The translations under genes were made by a program, and so were the position numbers. DNA of 64,000 nt from DASXRA01 sp963737425. GTDB lineage: Bacteria; Actinomycetota; Actinomycetes; Mycobacteriales; Jatrophihabitantaceae. The stretch is from the NCBI GenBank assembly GCA_963737425.1, contig CAVTSX010000009.1:310001-374000 (forward strand), given 5' to 3'. The notes under the pieces are model-generated. The model did not search any database. It was not told the origin of the DNA and saw only the letters and a list, made by a program, of their open reading frames with translations. Positions 1 to 8,733 of this stretch are shown piece after piece; within the stretch, counting starts at the first letter, position 1; the number at the start of each line of letters is the position of its first letter.

Positions 1-470
1 AGGCTGACTGGATGCACCTCAAGAGCGTGCGGCTACGCGCGCTACAGGATTCGCCGCACGCTTTCGCCTCGGCCTACCAGCACGAGGCCCGGTGGTCGGA
101 AGACCAGTGGCGATCGACCTTCGACGCGTCGCTGTGGCTGGTGGCCCGCGCACGGCATGGCCTGATCGGGCTGGCGCGATCGACGCCGGCGGAGCGGATC
201 TGGCAGCGCAATGTCGAGTCGGTGTGGGTGCAGCCCGACCGCCGGCGGCGCGGGGTCATTCGCCTGATCCTGCAGCGGCTGATCGAGCACGAACCGGCCG
301 GCGTCACCGAGCTTTACGCCTGGGTGCTCGACGGGAACGACGCCGCGCGACGCGCCTACCTGCGACTCGGCTTCGTGTTCACAGGCGAGCGCCAGCCGCT
401 GCCGGGCTCGGCGGGACGGATGGAGGAGCGGCTCGTCCTGCGGATCGGCCGCGATCGCGGCCGCGGCTGA
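1..470 (+). CDS. GNAT family N-acetyltransferase, 5' end outside the window
   Basis: A GCN5-related acetyltransferase that would move an acetyl group from acetyl-CoA to an amine; the substrate cannot be read. The frame is open to base 3, and family members normally have residues before the conserved VRLRALQDSPHAF stretch (visible from about base 33), so the ATG at 12 is probably internal and the gene starts upstream of the window. The core shows VWVQPDRRRRGV, the acetyl-CoA loop of the fold (R/Q-x-x-G-x), then LDGNDAARRAYLRLGF, the usual C-terminal GNAT motif. Its last 92 bases are antisense to the end of the convergent glycosyltransferase gene. The family is clear; the exact role is unknown. 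Confidence 0.8.
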   Translation, partial: ADWMHLKSVRLRALQDSPHAFASAYQHEARWSEDQWRSTFDASLWLVARARHGLIGLARSTPAERIWQRNVESVWVQPDRRRRGVIRLILQRLIEHEPAGVTELYAWVLDGNDAARRAYLRLGFVFTGERQPLPGSAGRMEERLVLRIGRDRGRG

Positions 471-1674
471 ATTCGAGCACGGAAGGCGTCTTGGAAAGGT
501 CGGTGTTCGCGAACGCCGCTGCCCGCCAGTTCGGCAACTCGAGCAGGTCGAACGCATCGGCGAACGACCCCACGTTTCCAAGTCGTGCCGCGACGTGTTC
601 GAAGACGTCCCGGTCGTGTTGCCACGCGTCGATGAATTCCACGCAATCGTCGGGCGAGATCAAGGCAGCCTGATCGGCGGCCGCCTCGACCGACCGCAGC
701 GCCTGAAGGTTCTCGTTCGAATCCAGCCGATCCCGCAGATCGACGGCGATCTCGTCGATGAGGCCCTGACGCGCCGAGGAGAATGCCTCCCAATACGACC
801 GGCGGGCTACCGGCAGATCCAGTCCCATCGAGATCAGCGTGTAGAGCCCTTCGGCCAGCAGGTCGCCGAATTCCTCGCGTCTGGCCCGATCGGGATTGGC
901 GAACGGATCGTATCGACGTTGCATGGCGGTGCCGACGGCCGGCAGGCGGCCGTGCGTGGCGTGGCCGAAGAAGAAGAACCAGTCCTCGTTGTAGATGTCC
1001 GGGAAGAACGGCAGCGGCTGATCGGCGCAATTGACGCCCAGCGCGGCACCGGTGAGAAACACATCCTGCTTATGGCCGCGGAGGCGATTGGCGTGGCAGA
1101 CCACGGAATTGTCCGGGAATTGCCGGCACAGCAGCCCGGCGACCTGCGTGCCGTCCAGTTGCGAGGCCAGCTTGGAGAGGTCCTCGGCACCTTTCACGGT
1201 GACGTCGTCGTCGAGGAACATGATCTTGTGCCAGCCCAGCAGGCGGGCAAGCAGCAGGCCGATGTTCCGCTTGAGGCTCAGGTCGTTGTCGCGCCCGGCG
1301 CTGAGCCGGCGAAACACGTCCGAATTCGCCGACGGGTTCAGGTACGGGTGTCGGAAGTTCGCGGGCACGTCGACGATGAGCGCGCGGCTGCCGGGGACCT
1401 TGGCGACTTGAGCCGCGACCTCGTCGATCTCCGATTGCTGGCTGCCCAACACGACCAGCATCGTTTCGGCGTCGGCCGCGAGTTGGATCGCGCGGATCAG
1501 CTGATCCGCGCGACGTGCCGTCGGGACGACGATCGCGCTGAGCGGTTGACGGCGGCCCGACTGGGTCGGCTTGACCTGTGAAACGTCGTGCATCAGACCG
1601 CGATGCGACGAAAGCTGGCTGATCCGCGCCTTGCTGGGAGGGGTCTCCACGGCGGTGGGGAGGAGGGGACGCAC
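379..1674 (-). CDS. GT-A-type glycosyltransferase-like protein
   Basis: About 431 aa, probably cytosolic (no signal peptide or membrane segment). An N-terminal nucleotide-sugar fold is suggested by SAIVVPTARRADQLIRA, and the DxD-type metal motif by IMFLDDDVTV about 170 residues in; further on DIYNEDWFFFFG resembles the acceptor/catalytic acidic region of GT2 enzymes. Donor and acceptor are unknown. I chose GTG at 1674 because AGGAG lies 5 bases before it; the frame stays open to a GTG at 1710 that has no ribosome site. It lies 17 bases after the stop of the XRE gene, so the two are probably one operon. The last ~30 residues are low-complexity Arg/Pro/Ala and overlap the convergent acetyltransferase gene, as if an earlier stop had been lost. 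Confidence 0.65.
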   Translation of the reverse strand: MRPLLPTAVETPPSKARISQLSSHRGLMHDVSQVKPTQSGRRQPLSAIVVPTARRADQLIRAIQLAADAETMLVVLGSQQSEIDEVAAQVAKVPGSRALIVDVPANFRHPYLNPSANSDVFRRLSAGRDNDLSLKRNIGLLLARLLGWHKIMFLDDDVTVKGAEDLSKLASQLDGTQVAGLLCRQFPDNSVVCHANRLRGHKQDVFLTGAALGVNCADQPLPFFPDIYNEDWFFFFGHATHGRLPAVGTAMQRRYDPFANPDRARREEFGDLLAEGLYTLISMGLDLPVARRSYWEAFSSARQGLIDEIAVDLRDRLDSNENLQALRSVEAAADQAALISPDDCVEFIDAWQHDRDVFEHVAARLGNVGSFADAFDLLELPNWRAAAFANTDLSKTPSVLEFSRGRDRGRSAGRAAPPSVPPSPAAAGARL

Positions 1675-1691
1675 AGTGCTCCTGTTCGTGA

Positions 1692-2759
1692 TCAGCGACC
1701 GGCGGGCCACTCGTAGAGCCGGGTGTGCTCGTGCTGAATGTCCGGCGAGAGCGTGACGTCCTCGACGACAGGAACCCGCAGCAACAGCGCGAACTCGCCC
1801 TCAGGGAAGTGCTCGGCCAGGTACGCCTCGTTCGACTCGCGCAGCCGCGCGTCGGTGAGTGCCCGGACCGCGCCGAGCACGCCCCGGCTGTGCACGCCGT
1901 TGCAGATCGTGAGAGTCCGATTCGAGTTGAACGGATTCTCCAGACGCGCGAGCAGCGCGATGTCCTCGGTCAGCTCCTTGTTGTTCTCGTCAGCCCAGGT
2001 CGGAAAGTAGCGGCGCTCGGTGCCGTCCTTCGCGCGCACCGAAAAGACCTCGCCGCTGTTGACCTGCTCGTCCTCGACCTGAGTGACGGGTAGCCGGTCG
2101 AGGTACCGGAACAGCCGCGCTGTGATGTTGTTCCAGCCAATTCCGCCGAGCAGTACCACGTGCCCGGACAGATCATCTGCCCTTACCTCTGACGCGAGCT
2201 TGTGGAATACCCCGAAGTCGGGGGAATTCTGCGCTCGGATATGTCCGTGCAATTCGATCAGCGCGTCGAGATCGCCGTAGGAATGCATGTGTGTGTAGTT
2301 GGGATTCTCCGCCGATGCCAGGGGCCCTTCGACGCCCTCGGGAGCGTTCGGGCAGATGATCGTTATCGGGCCGCTGTCGTCGAAGAACCAGTAACGCGGC
2401 GATGCGACCGCGTCTGACGGGGTCTCGCCGCGAGCCGCGGTCCATAGGTCGAGTAGTTCGCTTTCGAGCTTGTCGCGCTTGGCAATCTCGTCCGGGGTCA
2501 GCTCGCCCTGCGCGATGAGGTGCGGTTCGCCCTCGAGCGAGCGGGACGTGGCGAAGAAACGCGCGTAGGGCTCGAGCCTGAATTCCGGCGGCGCGGCCGG
2601 GGTTCGCGTGTTCTCCCAAGACGAGACCGTCTTCGGGGTAATCGCATGCTCGATTGCGAAAGCGCCCGCGAGGTCGGCCTGGGTGAGGCCGGCGTGGTCT
2701 CGCAACTGGCGAAGTCGCGAAGCAAGCCGGATCTCGGCGGGTGTGGGCGCTGCGGCCAC
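1692..2759 (-). CDS. XRE-family HTH protein with C-terminal Rossmann-like sensor domain
   Basis: About 355 aa. Residues ~8-65 form a Cro/C1-type helix-turn-helix (LRQLRDHAGLTQADLAGAF, then TPKTVSSWENTRTP), so it should bind DNA. A charged linker (ELTPDEIAKRDKLESELLDL) leads to a ~240-residue alpha/beta domain with strands ending in small-residue loops: ITIICPNAP, HVVLLGGIGWNN and LTICNGVHSRGVLGAVRAL. These look like a nucleotide- or sugar-nucleotide-binding Rossmannoid fold, but I do not recognise a named family. GTG at 2759 is preferred: AGGAG sits 5 bases upstream, whereas the GTG at 2765 overlaps that site. It lies just upstream of the glycosyltransferase gene, which suggests a sensor-effector pair. 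Confidence 0.7.
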   Translation of the reverse strand: MAAAPTPAEIRLASRLRQLRDHAGLTQADLAGAFAIEHAITPKTVSSWENTRTPAAPPEFRLEPYARFFATSRSLEGEPHLIAQGELTPDEIAKRDKLESELLDLWTAARGETPSDAVASPRYWFFDDSGPITIICPNAPEGVEGPLASAENPNYTHMHSYGDLDALIELHGHIRAQNSPDFGVFHKLASEVRADDLSGHVVLLGGIGWNNITARLFRYLDRLPVTQVEDEQVNSGEVFSVRAKDGTERRYFPTWADENNKELTEDIALLARLENPFNSNRTLTICNGVHSRGVLGAVRALTDARLRESNEAYLAEHFPEGEFALLLRVPVVEDVTLSPDIQHEHTRLYEWPAGR

Positions 2760-3157
2760 GCGCACTCCTAGGGATGTCGCGCCGCTTCGTCACGGCGAGG
2801 CGAAGTCTAAGCGGCTCAAAGGGCCAAGACCCGCAGGCTAGCAGGCGAGTCGAGTTCTTGACCAGCTCTCCTTTGCGAGGTAGCTTCCGTCGCGTAAGGG
2901 TCATTAGAGCCGCGGAAAGTCTACAAGAATCTAGTAGATCCATCACGACAACGGGGTCGCCCATGAAGGGGGTTCCTCGTGATTGTCAGACCGCGAACCC
3001 GGCAGCCAAGCCGTTCACCTGCTGATTGCTGCCCAGCACGATCTCCACCGGACTCCGCGAGCCATCAGGCTGCGCCGCGGGGCGAACCGGCTGCGATCCA
3101 GCCGCGCGCCCCCGACTTGAGCCAAGCCCCCGCACCGTCCAAGGAAAGGGCAGTCAC
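2760..3157. other. Intergenic region between divergent XRE operon and membrane-protein operon
   Basis: 398 bases with no convincing gene. It must hold the promoters of the leftward XRE/glycosyltransferase operon and the rightward 39-codon ORF/membrane-protein operon. The AT-richer part around 2895-2945 is the best place for the leftward promoter and contains the small palindrome listed separately. Confidence 0.6.
2920..2938. promoter_or_regulatory. Possible operator palindrome upstream of the XRE gene
   Basis: TCTAC and GTAGA form a 5-base inverted repeat separated by 9 bases, in the most AT-rich part of the intergenic region and about 160 bases before the XRE start. XRE proteins often bind short palindromes near their own promoter, so autoregulation is a reasonable inference. 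The arms are short and could occur by chance. Confidence 0.25.
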
Positions 3158-3277
3158 GTGATGATCCATATGCTCTGCCTCGCGCCTACCGCCACGCCCG
3201 TCCACGCCCACGCCGTCGAAATCCGGGCCGACGACCTTGCACGCACGTTCCCGCAGGCCCTCCTGAAGGGAGCGTGA
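3158..3277 (+). CDS. Small ORF (39 aa) coupled to the next membrane-protein gene
   Basis: GTG at 3158 (or ATG at 3161) is preceded by AAGGAAAGG with good spacing. The ORF encodes 39 residues starting MMIHMLCLAPTATPVHAHAV and ends in LLKGA. Its TGA (3275-3277) overlaps the GTG start of the following gene (GTGA), and the next gene's Shine-Dalgarno GAAGGGAG lies inside it, so translation is probably coupled. No known domain. It may be a true small protein or a leader that controls translation of the membrane protein. Confidence 0.45.
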   Translation: MMIHMLCLAPTATPVHAHAVEIRADDLARTFPQALLKGA

Positions 3278-4380
3278 TCATGCTGTACGCACTCGTACTC
3301 ACCGTCGTCGCCTTCGCTTCCTGCACCGCCTTCCTGGCCATCCGCAGCCGCACGGCCCGCCTACGCCGGGCACAACTCATCGCCCGCATCCAGCAGGGAG
3401 AGGCCGCACAGGTCCTGCTCCAGGTACGCGCTCCCTACGCGGGGCGCGCACGCCGTGCCAGGTACGCGATGCAGCGCCGATCCCGCCGACTCACCATTGC
3501 CGGCCGACGGCGCGACGCGCTGTCGCACCACGCCTGGCACGGCGCGCGATGGTCGTTCGGTTTCGTCCTCGCCGTGCTGCTGAGCGCCTGCCTGTGGGCA
3601 AGCCTGTTCGTCCTGCAACGAGACATGGACATCAACGTCCTGGCCGCGCTGGGCTATGCGTCGCCATCCGGGCTCGGCATGGTTGTGGCACTCGTCTTCG
3701 CCGGCGTCGGAATGATCGTGAGCGGGCTACTCGGCCTGCACCCGCTGCTTCCGGCGTGGATCAAGTCGGCCGGCCGGCTCGGCCGGATCACCACCGCGCT
3801 CATGCTCGCCGCAGTCTCCATCACGTTCATGGCCTACCTGAGGCAGCTTGCCGTCGACCGATCGGTCGCCCGGTTCAGCGCCGAGGTGGCCGAGCTGCAG
3901 ACCCGCCTCCAGCACACCAGCGGGGCGACACCGGCCGAGCAGGTAACCCGTGCGGCACTTGCGAACGCGCAAGAGCGGCTCTCGGCCGGAAAGTCCCTCG
4001 ACCACTCGCTCACGATGACGGTACTGACACTCGAGATGACCTTCTCTGCCGCGCCGATACTCGCGGTCGAGCTGGCAGTCGTCGGCTACTACGCCCTCGC
4101 CGCGAGCCGCGCCGACCGTTCGCTGGACGCCGCGCGACGCACACTGTCGCGCGCCCGGGAGGACTTCAACGGCTACGCCGTGGGACTGCTCGCCGAGGCG
4201 GGCGAGCCGATCACCCGTGTCCAGCAACGCCTGGCTGAACTTCCCGAACTCGACGCGGAACGCCCCTTGTATCTCGACGGCCATCACCCGTTGACCAACC
4301 GCACCGCCGAGCCTGACTCTGCCGGCCCGGCTGAGCCCACAGTTCCCACCGTGCCCGCCGAGTCACCGCTCGGCCGGTGA
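3274..4380 (+). CDS. Multi-pass membrane protein of unknown function
   Basis: 368 aa. Hydrophobic segments are visible at about residues 3-23 (LYALVLTVVAFASCTAFLAI), 93-115, 128-152 (GLGMVVALVFAGVGMIVSGL), 170-190 and 255-275, with a coiled-coil-like soluble stretch between the last two (ARFSAEVAELQTRLQ). A basic segment after the first helix suggests a cytoplasmic loop, and the last ~50 residues are a Pro/Thr/Glu-rich tail. The GTG start has GAAGGGAG six bases upstream and overlaps the stop of the 39-aa ORF. I do not recognise the family. Confidence 0.7.
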   Translation: MIMLYALVLTVVAFASCTAFLAIRSRTARLRRAQLIARIQQGEAAQVLLQVRAPYAGRARRARYAMQRRSRRLTIAGRRRDALSHHAWHGARWSFGFVLAVLLSACLWASLFVLQRDMDINVLAALGYASPSGLGMVVALVFAGVGMIVSGLLGLHPLLPAWIKSAGRLGRITTALMLAAVSITFMAYLRQLAVDRSVARFSAEVAELQTRLQHTSGATPAEQVTRAALANAQERLSAGKSLDHSLTMTVLTLEMTFSAAPILAVELAVVGYYALAASRADRSLDAARRTLSRAREDFNGYAVGLLAEAGEPITRVQQRLAELPELDAERPLYLDGHHPLTNRTAEPDSAGPAEPTVPTVPAESPLGR

Positions 4381-4527
4381 CGGCGCGGCAGACTTTCGTG
4401 ATCATCTCTGGCGGAACTGGCCACCAGCGCAGTTCTTACCAACTGCGGAACGCGATCCTCGCCTGGGTAAGGGCCGCGGCCTGACGGCGGCTAACTAGTC
4501 GTCCAAGCCCGACCATCGAGGAGCGTC

Positions 4528-5649
4528 ATGAAGAGATCCACTCGATTCGCCGGCGTCGGCGGCATCGCCATCGCCGCAACTGCCCTGCTCGCCGGGCAGG
4601 CGCAGGCATCACCCGACAACCATTCCGCGCCGGTGTTCGTCCAAACCGACAATCTGACAGGCAACACGGTCGTCGCCTACGACCGCGCCGCCGACGGCAG
4701 CCTGCACCAAGCCGGCGTCTACCGGACCGGCGGCAACGGCGGTGCGCTCACCGGAGCCGCCGTCGACTTCCTCGCGTCCCAAGGCTCACTCGCCTACGAC
4801 CACGGGCACGGCTTGCTGTACGCGGTCAACGCCGGCAGCAACACCGTCACCGTGTTCAGCGTGCACGGCGACCGGCTCACGCGCCAACAGGTCATCACCT
4901 CTGGCGGGTCATTCCCGGTCAGCATTGCCGTGCGCGGCAACGTGCTCTACGTGCTCAACGCCCGCGACGGCGGATCCGTGCAGGGTTATCTCCGCTTTGA
5001 CGATCGGCTCGTGCGGGTGCCCTCATGGCACCGCTCGCTCGGGCTCGATCCGACGCAGACGCCCGAGTTCACCCACACGCCCGGCCAGGTCACCTTCACC
5101 CCGGACGGTCGCAAGCTCGTCGTCACCACCAAGGCCAACGGCAACGACATCGACGTGTTCGCCGTGAACCGCTTCGGTGGCCTATCGGCGCAGCCCGTGG
5201 TGAACGCCGACCCGGGCCAGGTTCCGTTCGCGGCCACCTTCGACGCGGGCGGCCACCTGGTCGTCTCCGAAGCTGCGAATGCGGTCGCGACGTTCACCGT
5301 CAACGCCGACGGCACGCTGAGCCTCATCGACCGTGAGGCGACCGGGCAAGCCGCAACCTGCTGGATCGTGCGCAGCGGATCCACCTTCTACGCATCCAAC
5401 GCCGGTAGCGGCAACCTCTCCGGCTACCACGACGGCGGAAACGGCACGCTGACCGCGCTCGGCACCACCGCGACCGACGCCGGCACCGTCGACGCCGCGG
5501 TCTCCTTTGACGGCCGCTTCCTGTACGCGCAGACCGGCGCTAACGGCATTGTGGACGCGTTCCGCATCCATAGCGACGGGTCGCTCTCGCAAATCGGCGC
5601 GGTCACCGTCCCCGGCGCTGTCGGCGGCCAAGGCATCGTCGCCGGCTGA
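4528..5649 (+). CDS. Secreted beta-propeller protein of the lactonase/YVTN-repeat type
   Basis: 373 aa. ATG is preceded by GAGGAG. Residues 1-27 are a signal peptide: KR, then a hydrophobic core ending LLAGQAQASPD. The mature part has repeated blades such as LLYAVNAGSNTVTVFSVHG, VLYVLNARDGGSVQGY and KLVVTTKANGNDIDVFAVN, the pattern of the seven-bladed 6-phosphogluconolactonase/lactonase fold (YVTN propeller). Being exported, it is unlikely to act in the pentose phosphate pathway; binding or an extracellular hydrolase role is more likely. It has its own upstream region of about 150 bases and is followed by a convergent acetyltransferase gene. Confidence 0.8.
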   Translation: MKRSTRFAGVGGIAIAATALLAGQAQASPDNHSAPVFVQTDNLTGNTVVAYDRAADGSLHQAGVYRTGGNGGALTGAAVDFLASQGSLAYDHGHGLLYAVNAGSNTVTVFSVHGDRLTRQQVITSGGSFPVSIAVRGNVLYVLNARDGGSVQGYLRFDDRLVRVPSWHRSLGLDPTQTPEFTHTPGQVTFTPDGRKLVVTTKANGNDIDVFAVNRFGGLSAQPVVNADPGQVPFAATFDAGGHLVVSEAANAVATFTVNADGTLSLIDREATGQAATCWIVRSGSTFYASNAGSGNLSGYHDGGNGTLTALGTTATDAGTVDAAVSFDGRFLYAQTGANGIVDAFRIHSDGSLSQIGAVTVPGAVGGQGIVAG

Positions 5650-5668
5650 TCTCAAGCAGCGGCCGCCA

Positions 5669-6034
5669 TCACTGCGAAGTCCACTCGGCATAGCGGCCGA
5701 CCGGCTCGAAACCGAGCGATATGTAGAGCGGCTGCCCCATCCGGGTCGATTGCAGCGTCGCGGTCCGTGCACCGCGGCGCTGCGCATCGGCAAGGACGTG
5801 CTCCATGAGAGATCGCGCCAAACCCCGCCGTCGCCACTGCGGCAAGGTCTCGACGGCATAGATTCCGCAGTCCCTCTCGCGCAGGAAACTCCAGGCGCCG
5901 GCCACCGCCATGCCGTCACGAACAATCACCCACGCCGATTCGACCAGCCGCGCGCCGGGCGACACCTGCGCCAAGGCAGCCCAGCAGGCGAGAAGCGTCT
6001 CCTGTCCAGGCAGAATCATCGGCTCGGTCGACAT
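5669..6034 (-). CDS. GNAT family N-acetyltransferase
   Basis: 121 aa, a compact GNAT domain. The acetyl-CoA loop is clear (VETLPQWRRRGLARSLMEHVL, a Q/R-x-x-G-x-A pattern at about residues 62-82) and is followed by LQSTRMGQPLYISLGFEPVGR, the C-terminal helix-strand motif with its tyrosine. The acceptor substrate is unknown. It is convergent with the secreted propeller gene, 19 bases apart. Confidence 0.85.
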   Translation of the reverse strand: MSTEPMILPGQETLLACWAALAQVSPGARLVESAWVIVRDGMAVAGAWSFLRERDCGIYAVETLPQWRRRGLARSLMEHVLADAQRRGARTATLQSTRMGQPLYISLGFEPVGRYAEWTSQ

Positions 6035-6153
6035 GTTGGGGCCCTTCTTCGTCCAGCGAACTCACTTCGATGGCGACGCGCCTAGCGATTGCCCGTCACG
6101 ACATGAGCGTCCAGAAGGTCAACGGTCTTACGCCGCCAGGCATTGGAGCGGTA

Positions 6154-7032
6154 TCAGCTCACCGCTGCCAGCAGGCCGTTGAAGTCCTCGCTGCACGGCC
6201 CGCACGCCGCCAGATGAGCGGCCACGCCGGCCAGGCGTTCCTTGGCGGCCCCGCCACTCGCGACCATCTCGACGTAAACGTGCAGGATCTCCATGGCCTG
6301 CTCGCATCCGACGTCTCGCGGGTCGGTCTGCAGGAATTGGTCAAGCGCCGTCCGGTCACTCATCCGCGTACTCACATCGCTGCTGCTCAGATACCCCTTT
6401 GCCACAAGCGCGGCACGCAACTTACGTCTGGCATCGAACATCGTCTTGTAGATCGCATTGCGGTTTGTGTTGAGCTCGACGATGAGCGCATCGAGCGGGA
6501 CGCCGTTGAGCACCACCGCGACGAACACCCGGCGCTGACGGTCGGTCAACTCCTGCTCCACCGCATGGCGCACCGCGGCGGCCAGATCGCGCCCCTCGGC
6601 CTCGCGCACCGGATGAAGGCCGAACCGATCCGGCAGCCGATCCCAGTCCTCGGCATCGAAAGACACGCCGCGCTCACGCCAGAAGTGCCGGCCAATCTTC
6701 GCCGATACCTCGAGAATCACGAACCTGTACGCCCATGTCGTGAATCGGCTATCGCCGCGGAAGGTCGACAGCTTGCCGGTAATGGCCATCATCGCGTCGG
6801 CGGCCGATTGATAGGCCAGGTCGTCGAGTTCGGGCCCGGAGAGCCGCAGCGTCGTGCCACGACGGCGCACCTCACGGCGTGCGATACGCAGCAAAAGCTC
6901 GTGCAGGCGCGCCTGGCCCGCGCTGCGCTCGCCACTGTTCGCGTGGCCCAGCACGCGCAACCACGCCTGTGACTCGGCATCGAGGATGTTGTCGCCTGCG
7001 ATGCCGGCGGCCCTGCGTGTCTCGGCGCTCAC
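6154..7032 (-). CDS. ECF-like sigma factor with C-terminal zinc-finger-like domain
   Basis: About 292 aa. Region 2 is visible in SRFTTWAYRFVILEVSAKIGR after LDDLAYQSAADAMMAI, and region 4 in LTDRQRRVFVAVVLNGVPLDAL followed by NRNAIYKTMFDARRKLRAAL. After the sigma core the protein carries about 85 more residues with HLAACGPCSEDF, a His-x3-Cys-x2-Cys pattern like the zinc site of anti-sigma (zf-HC2) domains. This suggests sigma factor and zinc-binding control element in one chain, possibly redox controlled. GTG at 7032 is chosen because AAGGA lies 9 bases upstream; the frame is open to GTG at 7095. No separate anti-sigma gene lies nearby. Confidence 0.8.
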   Translation of the reverse strand: MSAETRRAAGIAGDNILDAESQAWLRVLGHANSGERSAGQARLHELLLRIARREVRRRGTTLRLSGPELDDLAYQSAADAMMAITGKLSTFRGDSRFTTWAYRFVILEVSAKIGRHFWRERGVSFDAEDWDRLPDRFGLHPVREAEGRDLAAAVRHAVEQELTDRQRRVFVAVVLNGVPLDALIVELNTNRNAIYKTMFDARRKLRAALVAKGYLSSSDVSTRMSDRTALDQFLQTDPRDVGCEQAMEILHVYVEMVASGGAAKERLAGVAAHLAACGPCSEDFNGLLAAVS

Positions 7033-7310
7033 GCCTTTCGATCCTTCCGGTTCGACGTCCACACGCCAGGTAAGGCCAGCGGCGCGCACTGGCACTAAAC
7101 AACGCCGACGCCCCCGTAGACAATTTCTGTGCCGGCCAGACTGCGTTGCATCCTCAAATCAGGTGGCTTGTCTTCTCGCTTCGTCGACCTCGTCACGGTT
7201 TACCGGTCCTTCGTGGGGACTGCGCCGATTGCGGGCACATGACCCGGGTGACGCCTGCGGATTCGGCAGAAAGATCTACCCGTCGCGTCCGCATCGATGA
7301 CCATTGCTCC

Positions 7311-8690
7311 ATGACCGAAACTGGATCGCCACACGATCTGCAGGCGACGGGCGCGGAGCGACAAGCGTCAGGCAGGGCCGCGCGGAAGCGGGCTCGGCGG
7401 AGCGGCCTGGGACACTGGGCCGAGGCCGATCGGGCACACGACCCACTGCAGACTCTCTTGGCGCAGAACCAGATCCGGGTCGCCGAGCTCGTCCCGGTGC
7501 GGCACGAGCGAATGGCGATATCGCCGTGGACCTACTACCGCGGCGCAGCCGCGGTCATGGCCTGCGATCTCGCGAGCCAGCCGGACAGCGGGCTGACCGT
7601 GCAGCTGTGCGGCGACGCCCACGTGCTGAACTTCGGCTTGTGGGCCACGCCGGAACGGAATCTGGCATTCGACTTGCGCGACTTTGACGAGACCCTGCCG
7701 GGACCGTTCGAGTGGGACGTCAAGCGATTCGCCACCAGTCTTGTCGTGGCGGCCCGGGAGATTCGGATCAAACCGGCGACCGCGGCCGCGGCGGTGGTCG
7801 CCGGCGTCGAGGCGTATCGCAGGCGCATGCACGGATACACAACGATGGGCGAGCTCGACATCTGGTACGACGGCATCCATGCCGAGGGCCTCGTCAACTA
7901 CTACGAACCGGCCGACCGGAACCAGGTATCGATCCACATCGAGAAGAAGCGCACCCGCCGCACCAGCCGCGGCGCGTTCGCCAAGTTGACGACCATGGCG
8001 CAGGGTCGCCCACGGATAAGCGAGGACCCGCCGATCCGAGTCAGGATCGGCGACGATGAGCAAGACGACCTGGTCGACAATCTGCTCGCCGGGTACCGGC
8101 TGACCCTGCAGGAAGATCGGCGGCAGCTCTTCGATCGGTTCCTCCCGGTCGACGCCGTTCGCCAGGTCGTCGGGGTGGGAAGCGTCGGGATGCAGGTGTA
8201 CCTGGTGCTCCTGGAGGGCCGCTCCGGCGCCGATCCGCTGTTCCTGCAGGTGAAGCAGGCCGGCCCGTCGGTGTACGAGGCGCACACCGGGCCAAGCCGC
8301 CACGACAACCATGGCGCCCGGGTGATCAACGGCAAACGCCTGGTGCAGACAGCCACCGACATATTCGTCGGATGGGGCTCGCTGCACGGAAAGGACTACT
8401 ACATAAGGCAGTTCCGTGACATGAAGATCATCCCGACCGTCGAGCTGATCGGCCCCCGCCTCGCCGAGTTCGCCACCGCCTGCGGCGAGGCGCTCGCCCG
8501 GGCTCACGCCCGCACCGGCGACCCCGTCGCCATCGACGCCTACATCGGCACGAATGCCAACTTCGACGAGGCCATCGCCCGGTTCGCCCACCGCTACGCC
8601 GACCAGAACGAACGCGACCACGCCCAACTCGCCAACGCAATCAGCACCGACGCCGTCGAGAGTTCTGGCAAGCCGTTGTCGGGACGATAG
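7311..8690 (+). CDS. DUF2252 family protein
   Basis: 459 aa. The family is identified by HERMAISPWTYYRGAAAVMA, LCGDAHVLNFGLWATPERN, FDLRDFDETLPGPFEWDVKR and, near the end, GEALARAHARTGD. The GDxHxxNFG and DFDxT elements resemble the catalytic and metal loops of aminoglycoside-phosphotransferase-like kinases, so a kinase-like fold is plausible, but the reaction is not established. The ATG at 7311 fits the usual family N-terminus (short acidic leader, then an RAARKRARRS stretch); the frame is open upstream to 7146 and an ATG at 7239 cannot be excluded. The stop lies 43 bases before the minisatellite. Confidence 0.85.
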   Translation: MTETGSPHDLQATGAERQASGRAARKRARRSGLGHWAEADRAHDPLQTLLAQNQIRVAELVPVRHERMAISPWTYYRGAAAVMACDLASQPDSGLTVQLCGDAHVLNFGLWATPERNLAFDLRDFDETLPGPFEWDVKRFATSLVVAAREIRIKPATAAAAVVAGVEAYRRRMHGYTTMGELDIWYDGIHAEGLVNYYEPADRNQVSIHIEKKRTRRTSRGAFAKLTTMAQGRPRISEDPPIRVRIGDDEQDDLVDNLLAGYRLTLQEDRRQLFDRFLPVDAVRQVVGVGSVGMQVYLVLLEGRSGADPLFLQVKQAGPSVYEAHTGPSRHDNHGARVINGKRLVQTATDIFVGWGSLHGKDYYIRQFRDMKIIPTVELIGPRLAEFATACGEALARAHARTGDPVAIDAYIGTNANFDEAIARFAHRYADQNERDHAQLANAISTDAVESSGKPLSGR

Positions 8691-8733
8691 CTTCTGCTGG
8701 CTTGCCGGCGGCCTGCTGCCCTGCGCACTCTGC

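Noticed and set aside
4399..4440. Third copy of the 56-bp hairpin element
   Set aside because: Only 15 bases (TGATCATCTCTGGCG) match; the remainder and the right arm do not. Mentioned as a possible half-site only.
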